This document shows positions 30,902 to 39,507 of a stretch of 50,665 nt of DNA, piece after piece. The stretch comes from DASYUM01 sp036001225. GTDB taxonomy: Bacteria; Methylomirabilota; Methylomirabilia; Rokubacteriales; DASRDR01. The stretch lies in assembly GCA_036001225.1 (NCBI GenBank), contig DASYUM010000027.1, positions 1 to 50,665 on the forward strand, given 5' to 3'. Each line of letters starts with the position of its first letter. The stretch's first letter is position 1. A model generated the notes under the pieces. It ran no database searches, was not told the DNA's origin, and saw only the letters and a program-made list of their open reading frames with translations. Made by a program: the position numbers and the translations under genes.

Positions 30902-31795
30902 ATGGCGTACCTGACCTACCACGAGCGCCCGCGCCCGCTTCGGCGGCCCATCCTGCTGATGGCGTTCGCCGGCTGGAACGACGCGGCCGAGTCAGCCACC
31001 AACGCGGCCCGGTTCCTCCGCCAATCCTGGGACGGCCAGCCGCTGGCCAGCCTCGATCCCGAGGAGTTCTACCACTTCGGCCTGACGCGCCCCCAGGTCC
31101 GCTTCAAGCCCGGCACGACCGAGCGCGAGATCCTGTGGCCGGAGACCGAGTTCACCCTGTGCACCCGCGAGGCGCTGCCCCGCGACATCATGATCGGGGT
31201 CGGGATCGAGCCCCACCTGCGCTGGAAGACCTACTGCCACACGGTCCTCGACCTGGCCCGCGAGCTCGAGGTCGGGTTGATCGTCACCCTCGGCGCGCTC
31301 CTGGCCGAGGTGCCGCACACGCGGCCGGTCCGGCTCACCGGCTTCGCCACCGATCCCGAGCTGGCGACGGTCCTCGGCGTGCGCCCCACGCGGTACGAGG
31401 GGCCGACCGGCATCGTCGGCGTCCTGTCCTCGACCGCGCGGGCCGCCGGCTTCGCCACCGCCAGCCTGTGGGCCAACGTGCCCCACTACATCTCGGCGGT
31501 GGAGAATCCGCGGGCCACACTCGCCCTGGTCCAGCGCGTCAACCGCCTCTTCGACGGTCCCCTCGACCTGCGGGAGCTGGAGGAGGCAGGCGCCCAGTTC
31601 GACGCCCAGCTCGCCGAGGTGCTCGCCCAGAACCGCAAGGTCGCCAACTACGTGCGGAAGCTCGAGCAGAAGGACGCCCAGGCCGACGAGCTGCCTCCTC
31701 AGGACCCGGGCGACGAGCTGCCGAGCGCGCAGGACCTGGTCGCCGAGATCGAGCGCTTCCTGCGCCAGCAACCGCCGAGCCCCGAACGCGAGTGA
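30902..31795 (+). CDS. PAC2-family protein
   Basis: The 297-aa protein belongs to the PAC2 family, related to proteasome-assembly chaperones. It has the N-terminal motif LLMAFAGWNDAAESATNAAR and the core GIVGVLSSTARAAGFATASL. The C-terminal third is a charged helix rich in Glu/Asp/Gln. Its function in bacteria is not settled. TACCAT lies 9 nt before the ATG and no clear ribosome-binding site is present, so it may be translated from a short leader. The M23 peptidase gene overlaps its stop codon by 4 bases. Confidence 0.85.
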   Translation: MAYLTYHERPRPLRRPILLMAFAGWNDAAESATNAARFLRQSWDGQPLASLDPEEFYHFGLTRPQVRFKPGTTEREILWPETEFTLCTREALPRDIMIGVGIEPHLRWKTYCHTVLDLARELEVGLIVTLGALLAEVPHTRPVRLTGFATDPELATVLGVRPTRYEGPTGIVGVLSSTARAAGFATASLWANVPHYISAVENPRATLALVQRVNRLFDGPLDLRELEEAGAQFDAQLAEVLAQNRKVANYVRKLEQKDAQADELPPQDPGDELPSAQDLVAEIERFLRQQPPSPERE

Positions 31796-32664
31796 GGGCG
31801 GCCGGCCGCGTCGCGGCCACGCTCCTCCTCGTCGGGTCCGGCGTCGTCCCGGTCGCCGCCGGCCTCACCATCGTCGTCACTCCCGAGCGGCCGGCCCCCG
31901 GAGACATCGTGCTCCTCCGCGTCGAGGGCGCGCCGCCCGACCTCGGCGGCGAGTGGCAGGGGACGCCGCTCCGCTTTTTCCCCATGGGGACCGCCCTCGC
32001 GGCGCTGGTCGGGGTGGACCTCGACGTCGAGCCTGGCCGCCTGCCCTGGCTCCTGACCCGTCCGGCCGGTCGGGGACGGGTCGTGGTCGGCAAGGGGGCG
32101 GTGACCGTGGGTCCCCGCACCTTCGAGACGCAGCACCTCACGCTGCCGCCCGGCCAGGTGGATCTCGACCCGGCGAGCCTCGCGCGCGTCCGAGCCGAGC
32201 GGGCGGAGCTGGAGGCCGCGCTGGCGAGCAGCGCCCCCGAGCGGCTGTGGCGAGGGCCGTTCGCGGTGCCGGTGGAGGGCGGTCGGCCGACCGGCGGCTT
32301 TGGGCTCCGCCGGGTCATCAACGGGCAGCGGCGGAGTCCCCACGCCGGCTACGACTGGGCGGCGCCCCGCGGGACGCCGGTGCTGGCCGCGAACGCCGGG
32401 CGCGTCGCGCTGGTGGCCGAGCACTTCTTCTCGGGACGTCTGGTGGTGCTCGACCACGGGCTCGGCCTCTTCACGCACTACTACCACCTCGACGAGACCC
32501 AGGTCACCGCCGGCGCGTCGGTGCCGCGCGGCCAGCCGATCGGGACCGTGGGGGCGACCGGCCGGGCGACCGGGCCCCACCTCCACCTCGGGGTCACCCT
32601 CGGCGGCGCGCGCGTGGACCCTCTCGCGCTCCTCGGCCTCACGCTACCACCCGAACGGCCGTAG
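31792..32664 (+). CDS. M23 (LytM-like) zinc metallopeptidase
   Basis: The 290-aa exported protein has a hydrophobic leader (GRVAATLLLVGSGVVPVAAG), an N-terminal beta-rich region and a C-terminal M23 domain from about residue 150. Its zinc ligands appear in SPHAGYDWAAPRGTPV (H and D) and GPHLHLGV (HxH). GQPIGTVGATGRATGPHLHL is the signature end. It cleaves peptidoglycan cross-bridges or regulates amidases. GTG 31792 overlaps the PAC2 stop codon. Confidence 0.9.
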   Translation: MRAAGRVAATLLLVGSGVVPVAAGLTIVVTPERPAPGDIVLLRVEGAPPDLGGEWQGTPLRFFPMGTALAALVGVDLDVEPGRLPWLLTRPAGRGRVVVGKGAVTVGPRTFETQHLTLPPGQVDLDPASLARVRAERAELEAALASSAPERLWRGPFAVPVEGGRPTGGFGLRRVINGQRRSPHAGYDWAAPRGTPVLAANAGRVALVAEHFFSGRLVVLDHGLGLFTHYYHLDETQVTAGASVPRGQPIGTVGATGRATGPHLHLGVTLGGARVDPLALLGLTLPPERP

Positions 32665-32667
32665 CCG

Positions 32668-34149
32668 ATGGACGTCCTCAAAGACCTCGAGCTCCTGGTC
32701 CTCTCGCGCTACCCGATCATCGCCGTCGAGACGTACGAGGAGGAGCGGGTCGAGGCCGCGCTCCAGTCGGTGGCGGCGAAGCTGCAGATCCCGTTCTTCG
32801 TCTGGACCGTGACCGAGGGTCTCCGGCGCCACGGTGCCGACAGCGTGATCTACGGCACCCAGCCGCCGCTGGCCGCGCTGGCAAACCTGGCCGCCTTCAA
32901 GGGCGACGGCCTCTACCTCTTCAAGGACCTCCACCGCTACCTCGGCGACGCCGAGGTCGTCCGCAAGCTGCGCGATCTCACCCGGCCGTTCGGCCAGGCC
33001 CGGCGGGCGCTGTTCTTCGCCGCGCCCCGGATCGAGTTGCCGGCCGAGCTGGAGAAGCTGGTCGCCGGCTTCCGGCTCGAGCTGCCGACGCGGGAGGAGC
33101 TGCGGCAGCTCGCCGAGCGCGTGGTCGCCGAGCTGTCTCAACAGCACCGGATCAAGGTCGAGGTGACGCCGGCCGACTTCGACCGGCTGATCGACGCGCT
33201 GAAGGGTCTCACCGTCTTCGAGGTCGAGCGCTCACTCACCAAGGTCGTGCTGGACGACATGGCCCTCACCATCCGCGACCTGGACCGCCTCCTCGAGATC
33301 AAGCGCCGACTCCTCGAGCGGCAGGGGGTCCTCGAGTACGTGCCGACCGAGGACGGGCTCGGCGCCGTCGGCGGGCTCGGCCACCTCAAGGAGTGGCTTG
33401 CCAAGCGCAAGCGCGCATTCACCCCGGAGGCCGGGCGCTTCGGCATCGCGCCTCCCAAGGGCGTGCTCCTCCTCGGCGTACAGGGCGCTGGCAAGAGCCT
33501 GGCTGCCCGCGCCGTCGCCCGCGAGTGGGGGCTGCCGCTGCTCCGGCTGGAGCCGGTCCGACTCTACGACAAGTACGTCGGCGAGTCGGAGAAGAACCTG
33601 GAGCAGGCGCTGGCGATGGCCGAGCGCATGGCGCCGTGCGTCCTGATGGTGGACGAGATCGAGAAGGGTTTTGCCGCCATGGGCAGCAGCGACAGCGATG
33701 CCGGGCTCTCCCGGCGGATCCTGGGCCGCCTCCTGGGCTGGCTTCAGGACCGCGCGGCGCCCGTCTTCGTGGTGGCGACTTGCAATCAGATCGCCGACCT
33801 GCCGCCGGAGCTGATGCGGAAGGGACGCTTCGACGAGATCTTCTTCCTGGACCTGCCCACCCCGGCCGAGCGGCGCGAGATCTTTGCCATCCACCTCCGG
33901 AAGCGCAAGCGCGATCCGGCCGCGTTCGATCTCGACGCGCTGGCCGCCGCCGCCGACGGCTTCAGCGGGGCGGAGATCGAGGCGGCGGTGGTGGCCGCGC
34001 TCTACACGGCCTTCGCCGCGGGGAGCGAGCTGGGGACGGCGCTGATCCTCGACGAGCTGCGCGCCACCCGACCCCTCTCCGTCACCCGCGCCGAGGACAT
34101 CACCGCCCTGCGGGACTGGGCTCGTGACCGCGCGGTGCCCGCGAACTAG
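32668..34149 (+). CDS. AAA+ ATPase, Ycf46-like
   Basis: The 493-aa protein has an N-terminal alpha/beta domain without nucleotide motifs (about 1-230). An AAA module follows with Walker A LLLGVQGAGKSLAARAVA, Walker B APCVLMVDEIEKGFAAMG, sensor 1 VVATCNQIADLPPELMRKGR with the arginine finger, and a C-terminal lid. The order and motifs match the cyanobacterial/plastid Ycf46 family, whose exact job is unclear. A decayed copy of its Walker B-sensor 1 segment lies about 1 kb downstream at 35050-35186. Confidence 0.88.
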   Translation: MDVLKDLELLVLSRYPIIAVETYEEERVEAALQSVAAKLQIPFFVWTVTEGLRRHGADSVIYGTQPPLAALANLAAFKGDGLYLFKDLHRYLGDAEVVRKLRDLTRPFGQARRALFFAAPRIELPAELEKLVAGFRLELPTREELRQLAERVVAELSQQHRIKVEVTPADFDRLIDALKGLTVFEVERSLTKVVLDDMALTIRDLDRLLEIKRRLLERQGVLEYVPTEDGLGAVGGLGHLKEWLAKRKRAFTPEAGRFGIAPPKGVLLLGVQGAGKSLAARAVAREWGLPLLRLEPVRLYDKYVGESEKNLEQALAMAERMAPCVLMVDEIEKGFAAMGSSDSDAGLSRRILGRLLGWLQDRAAPVFVVATCNQIADLPPELMRKGRFDEIFFLDLPTPAERREIFAIHLRKRKRDPAAFDLDALAAAADGFSGAEIEAAVVAALYTAFAAGSELGTALILDELRATRPLSVTRAEDITALRDWARDRAVPAN

Positions 34150-34211
34150 CCGGCGGGTGAGTCGGGTGGGCGGCTGGTCGAACGTCCGCTGCCAACCGGG
34201 AGGTCAGCCCG

Positions 34212-35045
34212 ATGCCCTGTGATTCATCGGTGTTCGAGGAGATCCCGATCTTCTCGTTGCTCGACGCCGACGAGCGCGCCGTGCTCGCGGAGCATGTCGA
34301 GCTGCGCCGGTTCACCCCCCGCCACCGCATCTACCGGGCCGGGGATCCCGGGGAACGGGCCTACGTGGTGCTGAGCGGGAAGGTCCAGGTCATCATGATC
34401 GACGAAGACCATCAAGAGGTCGTCATCGACACGCCGACGCGGGGCGAGATCTTCGGCCTGTCGTCGATGCTCTCGGCCGCACCCCACCAGACGACGGCGG
34501 TGGCGCTGGAAGAGACGGCGGCCATCGAGATCGAGCGTCAGGACATCGCCGCGCTGTTGCAGCGGAAGCCGATGGCGGGTCTCGACATGCTGACGATGGT
34601 CGGACGCCAGATGCGGGCCGCTCAGGATCTGGTGCGGGCCCGGGCCGGCCGCAACCCGAACGAGGTGATCGAGGAGCAGCAGACCATGGGCGATCGCGTC
34701 GCGGATGGGGTGGCGCGGTTCGGGGGGTCGTGGGCGTTCATCAGCGCGTTCGCGGTCGTGTTGTCGGTCTACACGCTGATCAACGTGCTGCTCCGGGATC
34801 GGTCCTGGGATCCCTACCCCTTCATCCTGCTCAACCTGTTCCTCTCGATGCTGGCCGCCGTGCAGGCGCCGGTGATCATGATGAGCCAGAACCGCCAGGA
34901 CGCGAAGGACCGTCTGCGGAGCGAGCTGGACTTCGCGGTCAACCGCAAGGCCGAGATGGAGATCACCCAGCTCGCGGCCAAGCTGAACCGGATCGAGGAC
35001 CGGCTGGACGACATCGAGCAAGGCCTGTCGCGCGCCGGCCGGTGA
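34212..35045 (+). CDS. cyclic-nucleotide-binding domain fused to DUF1003 membrane domain
   Basis: The 277-aa protein has a cNMP-binding domain at about residues 8-130 (IYRAGDPGERAYVVLSGKVQ, GEIFGLSSMLSA). A DUF1003 module follows at about 155-235 (FGGSWAFISAFAVVLSVYTL, YPFILLNLFLSMLAAVQAPV, MMSQNRQDAKDR). The C-terminal helix (LAAKLNRIEDRLDDIEQGL) is likely a coiled coil. The canonical cAMP Arg is not obvious, so the ligand is open. It suggests a membrane protein switched by a nucleotide or acting as a structural pseudo-sensor. Confidence 0.85.
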   Translation: MPCDSSVFEEIPIFSLLDADERAVLAEHVELRRFTPRHRIYRAGDPGERAYVVLSGKVQVIMIDEDHQEVVIDTPTRGEIFGLSSMLSAAPHQTTAVALEETAAIEIERQDIAALLQRKPMAGLDMLTMVGRQMRAAQDLVRARAGRNPNEVIEEQQTMGDRVADGVARFGGSWAFISAFAVVLSVYTLINVLLRDRSWDPYPFILLNLFLSMLAAVQAPVIMMSQNRQDAKDRLRSELDFAVNRKAEMEITQLAAKLNRIEDRLDDIEQGLSRAGR

Positions 35046-35049
35046 GCCG

Positions 35050-35186
35050 GGATCGAGAAGGGTCGCGGGCCGTGCGGAGCGAAGACAGCGACGCCGGGCT
35101 CTCCCCACGGATCCTTGGGCGCAGCCGGGGCTGGCTCGAGGACCGCGGCGGTAGTCCTCATGTCGACGACCTACAACCAGATCGGG
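35050..35186 (+). pseudogene. fossil fragment of the Ycf46-like AAA ATPase gene
   Basis: About 137 nt match the segment of the AAA gene at 33655-33791. The match starts at GATCGAGAAGGGT (end of Walker B), runs through SDSDAGLS-RRILGR / EDSDAGLSPRILGR and GW-L-DR, and ends at the sensor-1 asparagine (TCNQIA against TYNQIG). An indel breaks the frame in the middle and flanking AAA sequence is absent. It is a partial duplication or the relic of a lost paralogue. Confidence 0.65.
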
Positions 35187-35194
35187 ACACGCTC

Positions 35195-35374
35195 CTAATG
35201 GCGGGTGGCGACCATCGCGATGCCGACCAGCGTTAACGAGGCGCCGATGACGCGCACCAGCCATCTCCGCTCGCGTCTACGGCGGCTTCGGAAGGCCCGA
35301 CTCCAACTGGCCGTCATCAGAAGGAGCCCGAGGACCAGAGCGAGCCAGGGCACGAGGGACGGCAAACCGGCCAT
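35195..35374 (-). CDS. small two-helix membrane protein (59 aa)
   Basis: An ATG at 35374 opens a 59-codon frame with two clear hydrophobic segments (SLVPWLALVLGLLLMTASW and WLVRVIGASLTLVGIAMVA). A strongly basic loop (RAFRSRRRRERR) separates them, giving an N-out/C-out hairpin by the positive-inside rule. The composition is that of a real membrane protein rather than an antisense shadow. No family is recognised and no strong ribosome-binding site is seen. Confidence 0.5.
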   Translation of the reverse strand: MAGLPSLVPWLALVLGLLLMTASWSRAFRSRRRRERRWLVRVIGASLTLVGIAMVATRH

Positions 35375-35582
35375 TGAACACCAGCCGACTCACCGCGGGG
35401 AAGCCCGGAAAGGAAGGGGGCTCCTGCTCGCGCGTGGGTCACCCTCCGCATACGCCTCTTCGGATGGTTTGTCAATCGCCGCGCGGCCGACCTGAGGGGT
35501 TAGAATTCACACCGCTGTGACAACTCACAGGAGGCTCACGTCGGACACTGAGCCCAGCGCCAAGGATTCCCCGCGATTGCCG

Positions 35583-36941
35583 ATGACGACCTTGCTGCTC
35601 CTCGCCCTCACGCTCAGCCTGGCGGGACCGGCGGCGGCCCAGACACGAACGCCGACCGGGGCGCTCCTCTACGAGGTCCTCCCCTATCAGCCGGCGGACG
35701 TCCAGATCCGCGCGTACGCCGCCCTCGAACGGAGCGGCGATCGCGGCGCGATCCCGGCTTTGATCGAACTGCTGCGGTTCGACCTGCCCGTCCCCTCCGA
35801 GCTGCCGGTCGGTGTCCTGGAGACGCTCTCGGGGCAGCGGTTCGGCTCTGTGTGGCCCCAGTGGGTGGAGTGGCTCCAGAAGCAGACCGACATCACGCCG
35901 CCTCCGGAATTTGTCGCCTGGAAGGGGCGCCTCCTGAGCCTCATCGACCCCGAGTTCATCGAGTGGTTCAAACCGGGGATCCCCCACCGCATTCGAATGG
36001 CGGAGATCGTGTGGGGCGGCGTGGCGAAGGACGGCATCCCGGCCCTCACCAACCCCAGGCACGTCGAGGCCGCTCAGGCAACGTACCTCACCGACGACGA
36101 GCTGGTCTTCGGGGTCACCGTCAACGGACAGAGTCGCGCCTACCCCCACCGCATCATGGACTGGCACGAGATGGCCAACGACGTCGTCGGCGGCCTGCCG
36201 GTGGTCCTGGCCTACTGAACGCTCTGCGGGTCGGGGACCCTCTTCCAGGCCACTGCGCAGGGAATGGCGTACACGTTCGGCTCCTCGGGCTTCCTCTTCC
36301 GCTCGAACAAGCTCATGTACGATCACCAGACCAACTCGCTCTGGAACCACATGGCGGGCGAGCCCGTGGTCGGGCCGCTCGCCCACAGTGGAATCCGGCT
36401 CAAAGTGCTGCCGGTGCTCATCACCACGTGGAAGGACTGGCGAACCAATCATCCCGATACGCGGGTTCTCGACATCAAGACCGGCTATCCGCGCGATTAC
36501 ACGCCGGGTCGCCCGTACGGCCGCTACTTCGCCAGTCCGGACACCATGTTCCCGGTGTCGCCGCGGAGCGACCTGCTCCGGACAAAGGACCTCGTCTTTG
36601 CGGTTCGGATCGGCACTGCCCAGAAGGTCTTCCCGCTCGAGGTGTTCCGACGTGAGGCGGTAGTGAACGACCGGGTGGGCCCGACAGCCGTCGTCGTCCT
36701 CGGCAAGGCCGAGACCCGCTCGGTGCGCGCCTACGAGCGGGGGACGCTGAGCTTCCGGTCGGGTCCCGGATCTGGCGAGCTGATCGAGACGACCACGGGC
36801 ATCCGGTGGCGCGTGGAGGCGGAGCGGCTCTTGGAGCCGGCGACCGCTCGGACGCTCCCCCGCGTCGGTGGCCACGTCGTCTACTGGTTCGGCTGGTACG
36901 CGTTCTACCCCGACGCCGAGGTTTACGCGCCGACGCGGTAA
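35583..36941 (+). CDS. DUF3179-domain selenoprotein
   Basis: Read through TGA 36216-36218 as selenocysteine, this gives a 452-aa exported protein. It has a signal peptide (TTLLLLALTLSLAGPAAAQ), a HEAT-like N-terminal part (RAYAALERSGDRGAIPALIE) and then the DUF3179 core. In the core the family motif Y-C-P-L-C-G reads Y-U212-TL-C215-GS. It continues in frame with SNKLMYDHQTNSLWNHMAGE, GPLAHSGIRLKVLPVLITTW and, near the end, GHVVYWFGWYAFYPD, as in the family. The TGA sits at the first motif cysteine and a hairpin follows at 36228-36240. ATG 35583 gives the signal peptide; a GTG 66 nt earlier is also open. The function of DUF3179 is unknown; the C/U-x-x-C suggests redox or metal chemistry in the periplasm. 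Confidence 0.88.
36228..36240 (+). promoter_or_regulatory. bacterial SECIS element of the DUF3179 selenoprotein
   Basis: GGGTC (36228-36232) and GACCC (36236-36240) form a 5-bp stem with apical loop GGG starting 15 nt after the UGA, at the lower edge of the usual spacing. No long lower stem is evident, so this is the weakest of the three SECIS candidates. Confidence 0.6.
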
Positions 36942-37118
36942 GCTCCGTTCCCTCCGAACGCCGTGATCGCCCACGACGTTCACCCGTGGGTCGACCGAAT
37001 CTCACCGAGTCGCACCGTCGTGTCAACTTCATGCTCGCCACGGGTTGCCTCCGAGCGTCACCCCCCCGGGCCCAGGCGGACGCCACGCGACGGAATCTCT
37101 CCGCGCGCGGTCCGCATC

Positions 37119-37614
37119 TTATTGAGCAAATCGGCACGAGGAGGCATCGATGACGCTGAAGGAGCAGCTCGACGCGTTGAACCAGAGGGCGAGCCCCAGA
37201 AGCGCACCCTTGGTCGCGATCCTCCGGCCGTTCTTCTTATACGCCTCCAATGCGCCGCTCATGAAGTGGAGTCGGATAGTATCGACCTCGGCCGCGCGCC
37301 ACCCCACTAGATCGTCAAGGTTTACGGGAAAGCTATAGGCGCGCGGAAGAAGGGCGGTGAAAGGCGCACCCGAAGCCGACCGCCACGGACAGCAGACCGG
37401 CGGCCAAGACGTATCCCGGCAGCGCGGCCGGCAGAACCGCTCCGGATATGAATAGCGGCGCGGCCGGCCGAAGGCGCAGGTCGCCTTTCGCCACGCTCCC
37501 GAGGAGCCAGATGAGACCGGCACCGAGAAACCCCCAGAGCACGCCGATCTTGGCATCCAGCCGGTCGGCCGTCTCCAGCTGCTTCTCGACCAGCCGAACC
37601 GCCATGTCGAACAC
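37119..37614 (-). pseudogene. frameshifted small membrane-protein gene
   Basis: One frame from GTG 37614 encodes MAVRLVEKQLETADRLDAKI, then a hydrophobic helix (GVLWGFLGAGLIWLLGSVA) and a second one (LPAALPGYVLAAGLLSVAVG). Good coding text fades near 37345. A different frame continues in the same style (YSFPVNLDDLVGWRAAEVD, ALEAYKKNGRRIATKGALLG, then a third hydrophobic helix) to about 37135. A single-base indel near 37340-37360 explains this. The helix-TM-TM-helix-TM layout recalls SLATT-like membrane proteins, but I cannot assign it. It lies in a gene-poor stretch with weaker GC bias. Confidence 0.5.
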
Positions 37615-37698
37615 GAACGCGATGCCTTTCGGCGGCTCGCCGGGCTCGGCCGGCTGCTCGTCACCGCAACTCAGAAGACAACCGCTTCGAACATCCTA

Positions 37699-38228
37699 GA
37701 TGTGGTGCTGGATAGATGCGCTTGTCGATGTGAACCCAAGGCGCACGTTCCCTCGGGTTCGATCAGGGGCTCTTACGATGCAGCGTTCAAGGCGGTAAGA
37801 ACTCGCTAAACACCCAAAATGGATGGTGATCGCCTCTCGCTGATCCGGGCGATCATTACGGGCCTAGACGGGACAATGCCGCCCGGCCTGAACATCGCGG
37901 AGGTCCGCGTCGCGTGAGAGGCACTGGACGTACAGGGACGGAAGAAGTAGGAGGCTGACGCAGCCGAGCATGCCCCCGGTAGCCGCTATCCGCGGGCCGT
38001 CGTATCCGCGTGCATAGTTCCTGGAGGAACTCGATGGGTTTGCCTGGTGGCGCGTCGTCTCGTCGCAGCAGCCCGCACCGGCCGACGTGCCGGCAGCAAT
38101 CTCCCTGGGCAGCGAGAAGGGATCGCTGAGAGGGATTTCGTCGCCGGCAAGCGAGTTCCAAAATCTCGCGCGCTACCTTGGGCATCCCGCCCAGTTGACG
38201 GCCGCAGCGGCTGAAGCGGCGCCCGAGG
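37699..38228. other. gene-poor stretch with no supported feature
   Basis: No frame reads as a protein with recognisable motifs, apart from a 32-codon frame at 37819-37917 that has no ribosome-binding site. Base composition is less GC-rich than the neighbours and stop codons are frequent, consistent with decayed sequence. Confidence 0.5.
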
Positions 38229-38450
38229 CTAGGACCGCCGGCTGCCCGCGATCAGCAGGACCACGCCGCCGGCGAGGGCGAGCGCGCCCAGGATCGGCGG
38301 CAGCGGGATGGTCTTCTCCTTCTCCACCTCCGCCTTGAGGGGGCCCAGCTCGAGCACCTTTTCCTTCGTGGTGTACGTGATCCCCTGGTAGGCGAGGGCC
38401 AGGACCCCGAGCACGATCAACGCGATTCCGACCACGGTTACCGGCTTCAT
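38229..38450 (-). CDS. small two-helix membrane protein, DUF3185-like
   Basis: The 73-aa protein has an N-terminal helix (VTVVGIALIVLGVLALAYQG), a charged middle (ITYTTKEKVLELGPLKAEVE) and a C-terminal helix (ILGALALAGGVVLLIAG). This pattern is that of DUF3185-type proteins common near membrane-stress genes. An AAGGAGG box lies 10 nt before the ATG. It follows the squalene/phytoene synthase gene by 22 nt. Function unknown. Confidence 0.75.
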   Translation of the reverse strand: MKPVTVVGIALIVLGVLALAYQGITYTTKEKVLELGPLKAEVEKEKTIPLPPILGALALAGGVVLLIAGSRRS

Positions 38451-38472
38451 GGGCGAGTGCCTCCTTGGCGCA

Positions 38473-39507
38473 TCACGCCGCCACCGCGCCGGCCAGATGC
38501 TCGGCGTAGGCGCGGAGACCGCGGTTCGAGGCGGCCAGGGCCGTCGAGACGGCGAGCAGCCGCCGTAGCTCTGGCCGCGTGATCTTCACCGTGACGCCGG
38601 GATCGAGGAGGTTGTCGGCTCGAGCGAGCCGGGTCAGCGTGGCGAGGCCGATCAGGAGCGGCCAGGCGCTGGCCAGGCGCAGTCGGATCTCGCGCCGGGG
38701 GACAGCCAGGGTGTAGAGCCGGCCTTCCTCGAGGTGGCCAACCGCCTGCTTGACCAGCGCGGCGAGGAGCGGCCGCAGGCGGCCGATGGCGCCGGGATCG
38801 AGCAAGTCCTCGGGGGCGAGGCCGCCCGCGGCCAGGTCGGCGCGGGGCAGGTAGCAGCGCCCGAGCCGCAGGTCGCGCGGCAGGTCGCGCAGGACGTTGG
38901 TGAGCTGGAGGCCCTGCCCGAACCGGGCAGCCCGCCCGCGCATGAGCGGGACGTTCCAGCCGGCGCAGCGCGACCGGTGGGCGACGACCATCTCGGTCCA
39001 GAACTCGCCCACGCAGCCGGCGTTCATGTACGTGTAGCGGTCGAGGTCGGCTGCCGTCTCCAGCGCGCCGACCCGGCCGGCCTCTTCCGCCGGGAACCGG
39101 TCGAGGGCGTCGAGCATCGCCTTGGTCAGCGTGAGCAGCACGACCTGGCCCCGCGCGCGATCGGCCGGCATCAGCCCCCGGTAGGCCGCCAGCACGTCGG
39201 GGAGCCGCTCGAGCAGCGCCACCTCAGAGGCCGCGTGGCCGGGGGTGACGCGCGCGCGCAGCTCGCCGAGCGCCGCCCCCTCGCCGCCCCGGATGGCCAC
39301 CCGCAGGGCCTCGACGTGGCGGCGCCGCTCGGCGGGCGGGAGCGCCCGGGTGTCGGCGATCGTGTCGGCAGCCCGGGCCAGGAGGTAGGTGAGCCCGAAC
39401 GGGGAGCGGAGGGACCCGGGGACGACACGGAGCGAGAGCGCGAAGGAGCGACTGACCCCCGGCAGGATCCCGTCGAGGAGGTCGGGCTCGCGGGCGGTCG
39501 CCGTCAG
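38473..39507 (-). CDS. squalene/phytoene synthase family enzyme
   Basis: The trans-isoprenyl diphosphate synthase has the two Asp-rich motifs of head-to-head condensing enzymes: DTIADT at about residue 48 and NVLRDLPRDLRLGRCYLP near residue 200. Homology starts at LLDGILPGVSRSFALSLR, upstream of the first GTG/ATG/TTG (GTG 39300). The only coupled start I can find is CTG at 39505-39507, which overlaps the TGA of the preceding gene as CTGA. That gives 344 aa, the normal size. It should make squalene, or a C30/C40 relative, for hopanoids or carotenoids; no cyclase gene is in view. Confidence 0.82.
   Translation of the reverse strand: MTATAREPDLLDGILPGVSRSFALSLRVVPGSLRSPFGLTYLLARAADTIADTRALPPAERRRHVEALRVAIRGGEGAALGELRARVTPGHAASEVALLERLPDVLAAYRGLMPADRARGQVVLLTLTKAMLDALDRFPAEEAGRVGALETAADLDRYTYMNAGCVGEFWTEMVVAHRSRCAGWNVPLMRGRAARFGQGLQLTNVLRDLPRDLRLGRCYLPRADLAAGGLAPEDLLDPGAIGRLRPLLAALVKQAVGHLEEGRLYTLAVPRREIRLRLASAWPLLIGLATLTRLARADNLLDPGVTVKITRPELRRLLAVSTALAASNRGLRAYAEHLAGAVAA

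Noticed and set aside
37735..37790. tRNA-like GGTTCGATC at about 37756-37764
   Set aside because: The flanking bases do not form the T-stem and no acceptor or anticodon stem pairs can be drawn.
37819..37917. 32-codon ATG frame in the gene-poor stretch
   Set aside because: Too short, no ribosome-binding site and no recognised motif.
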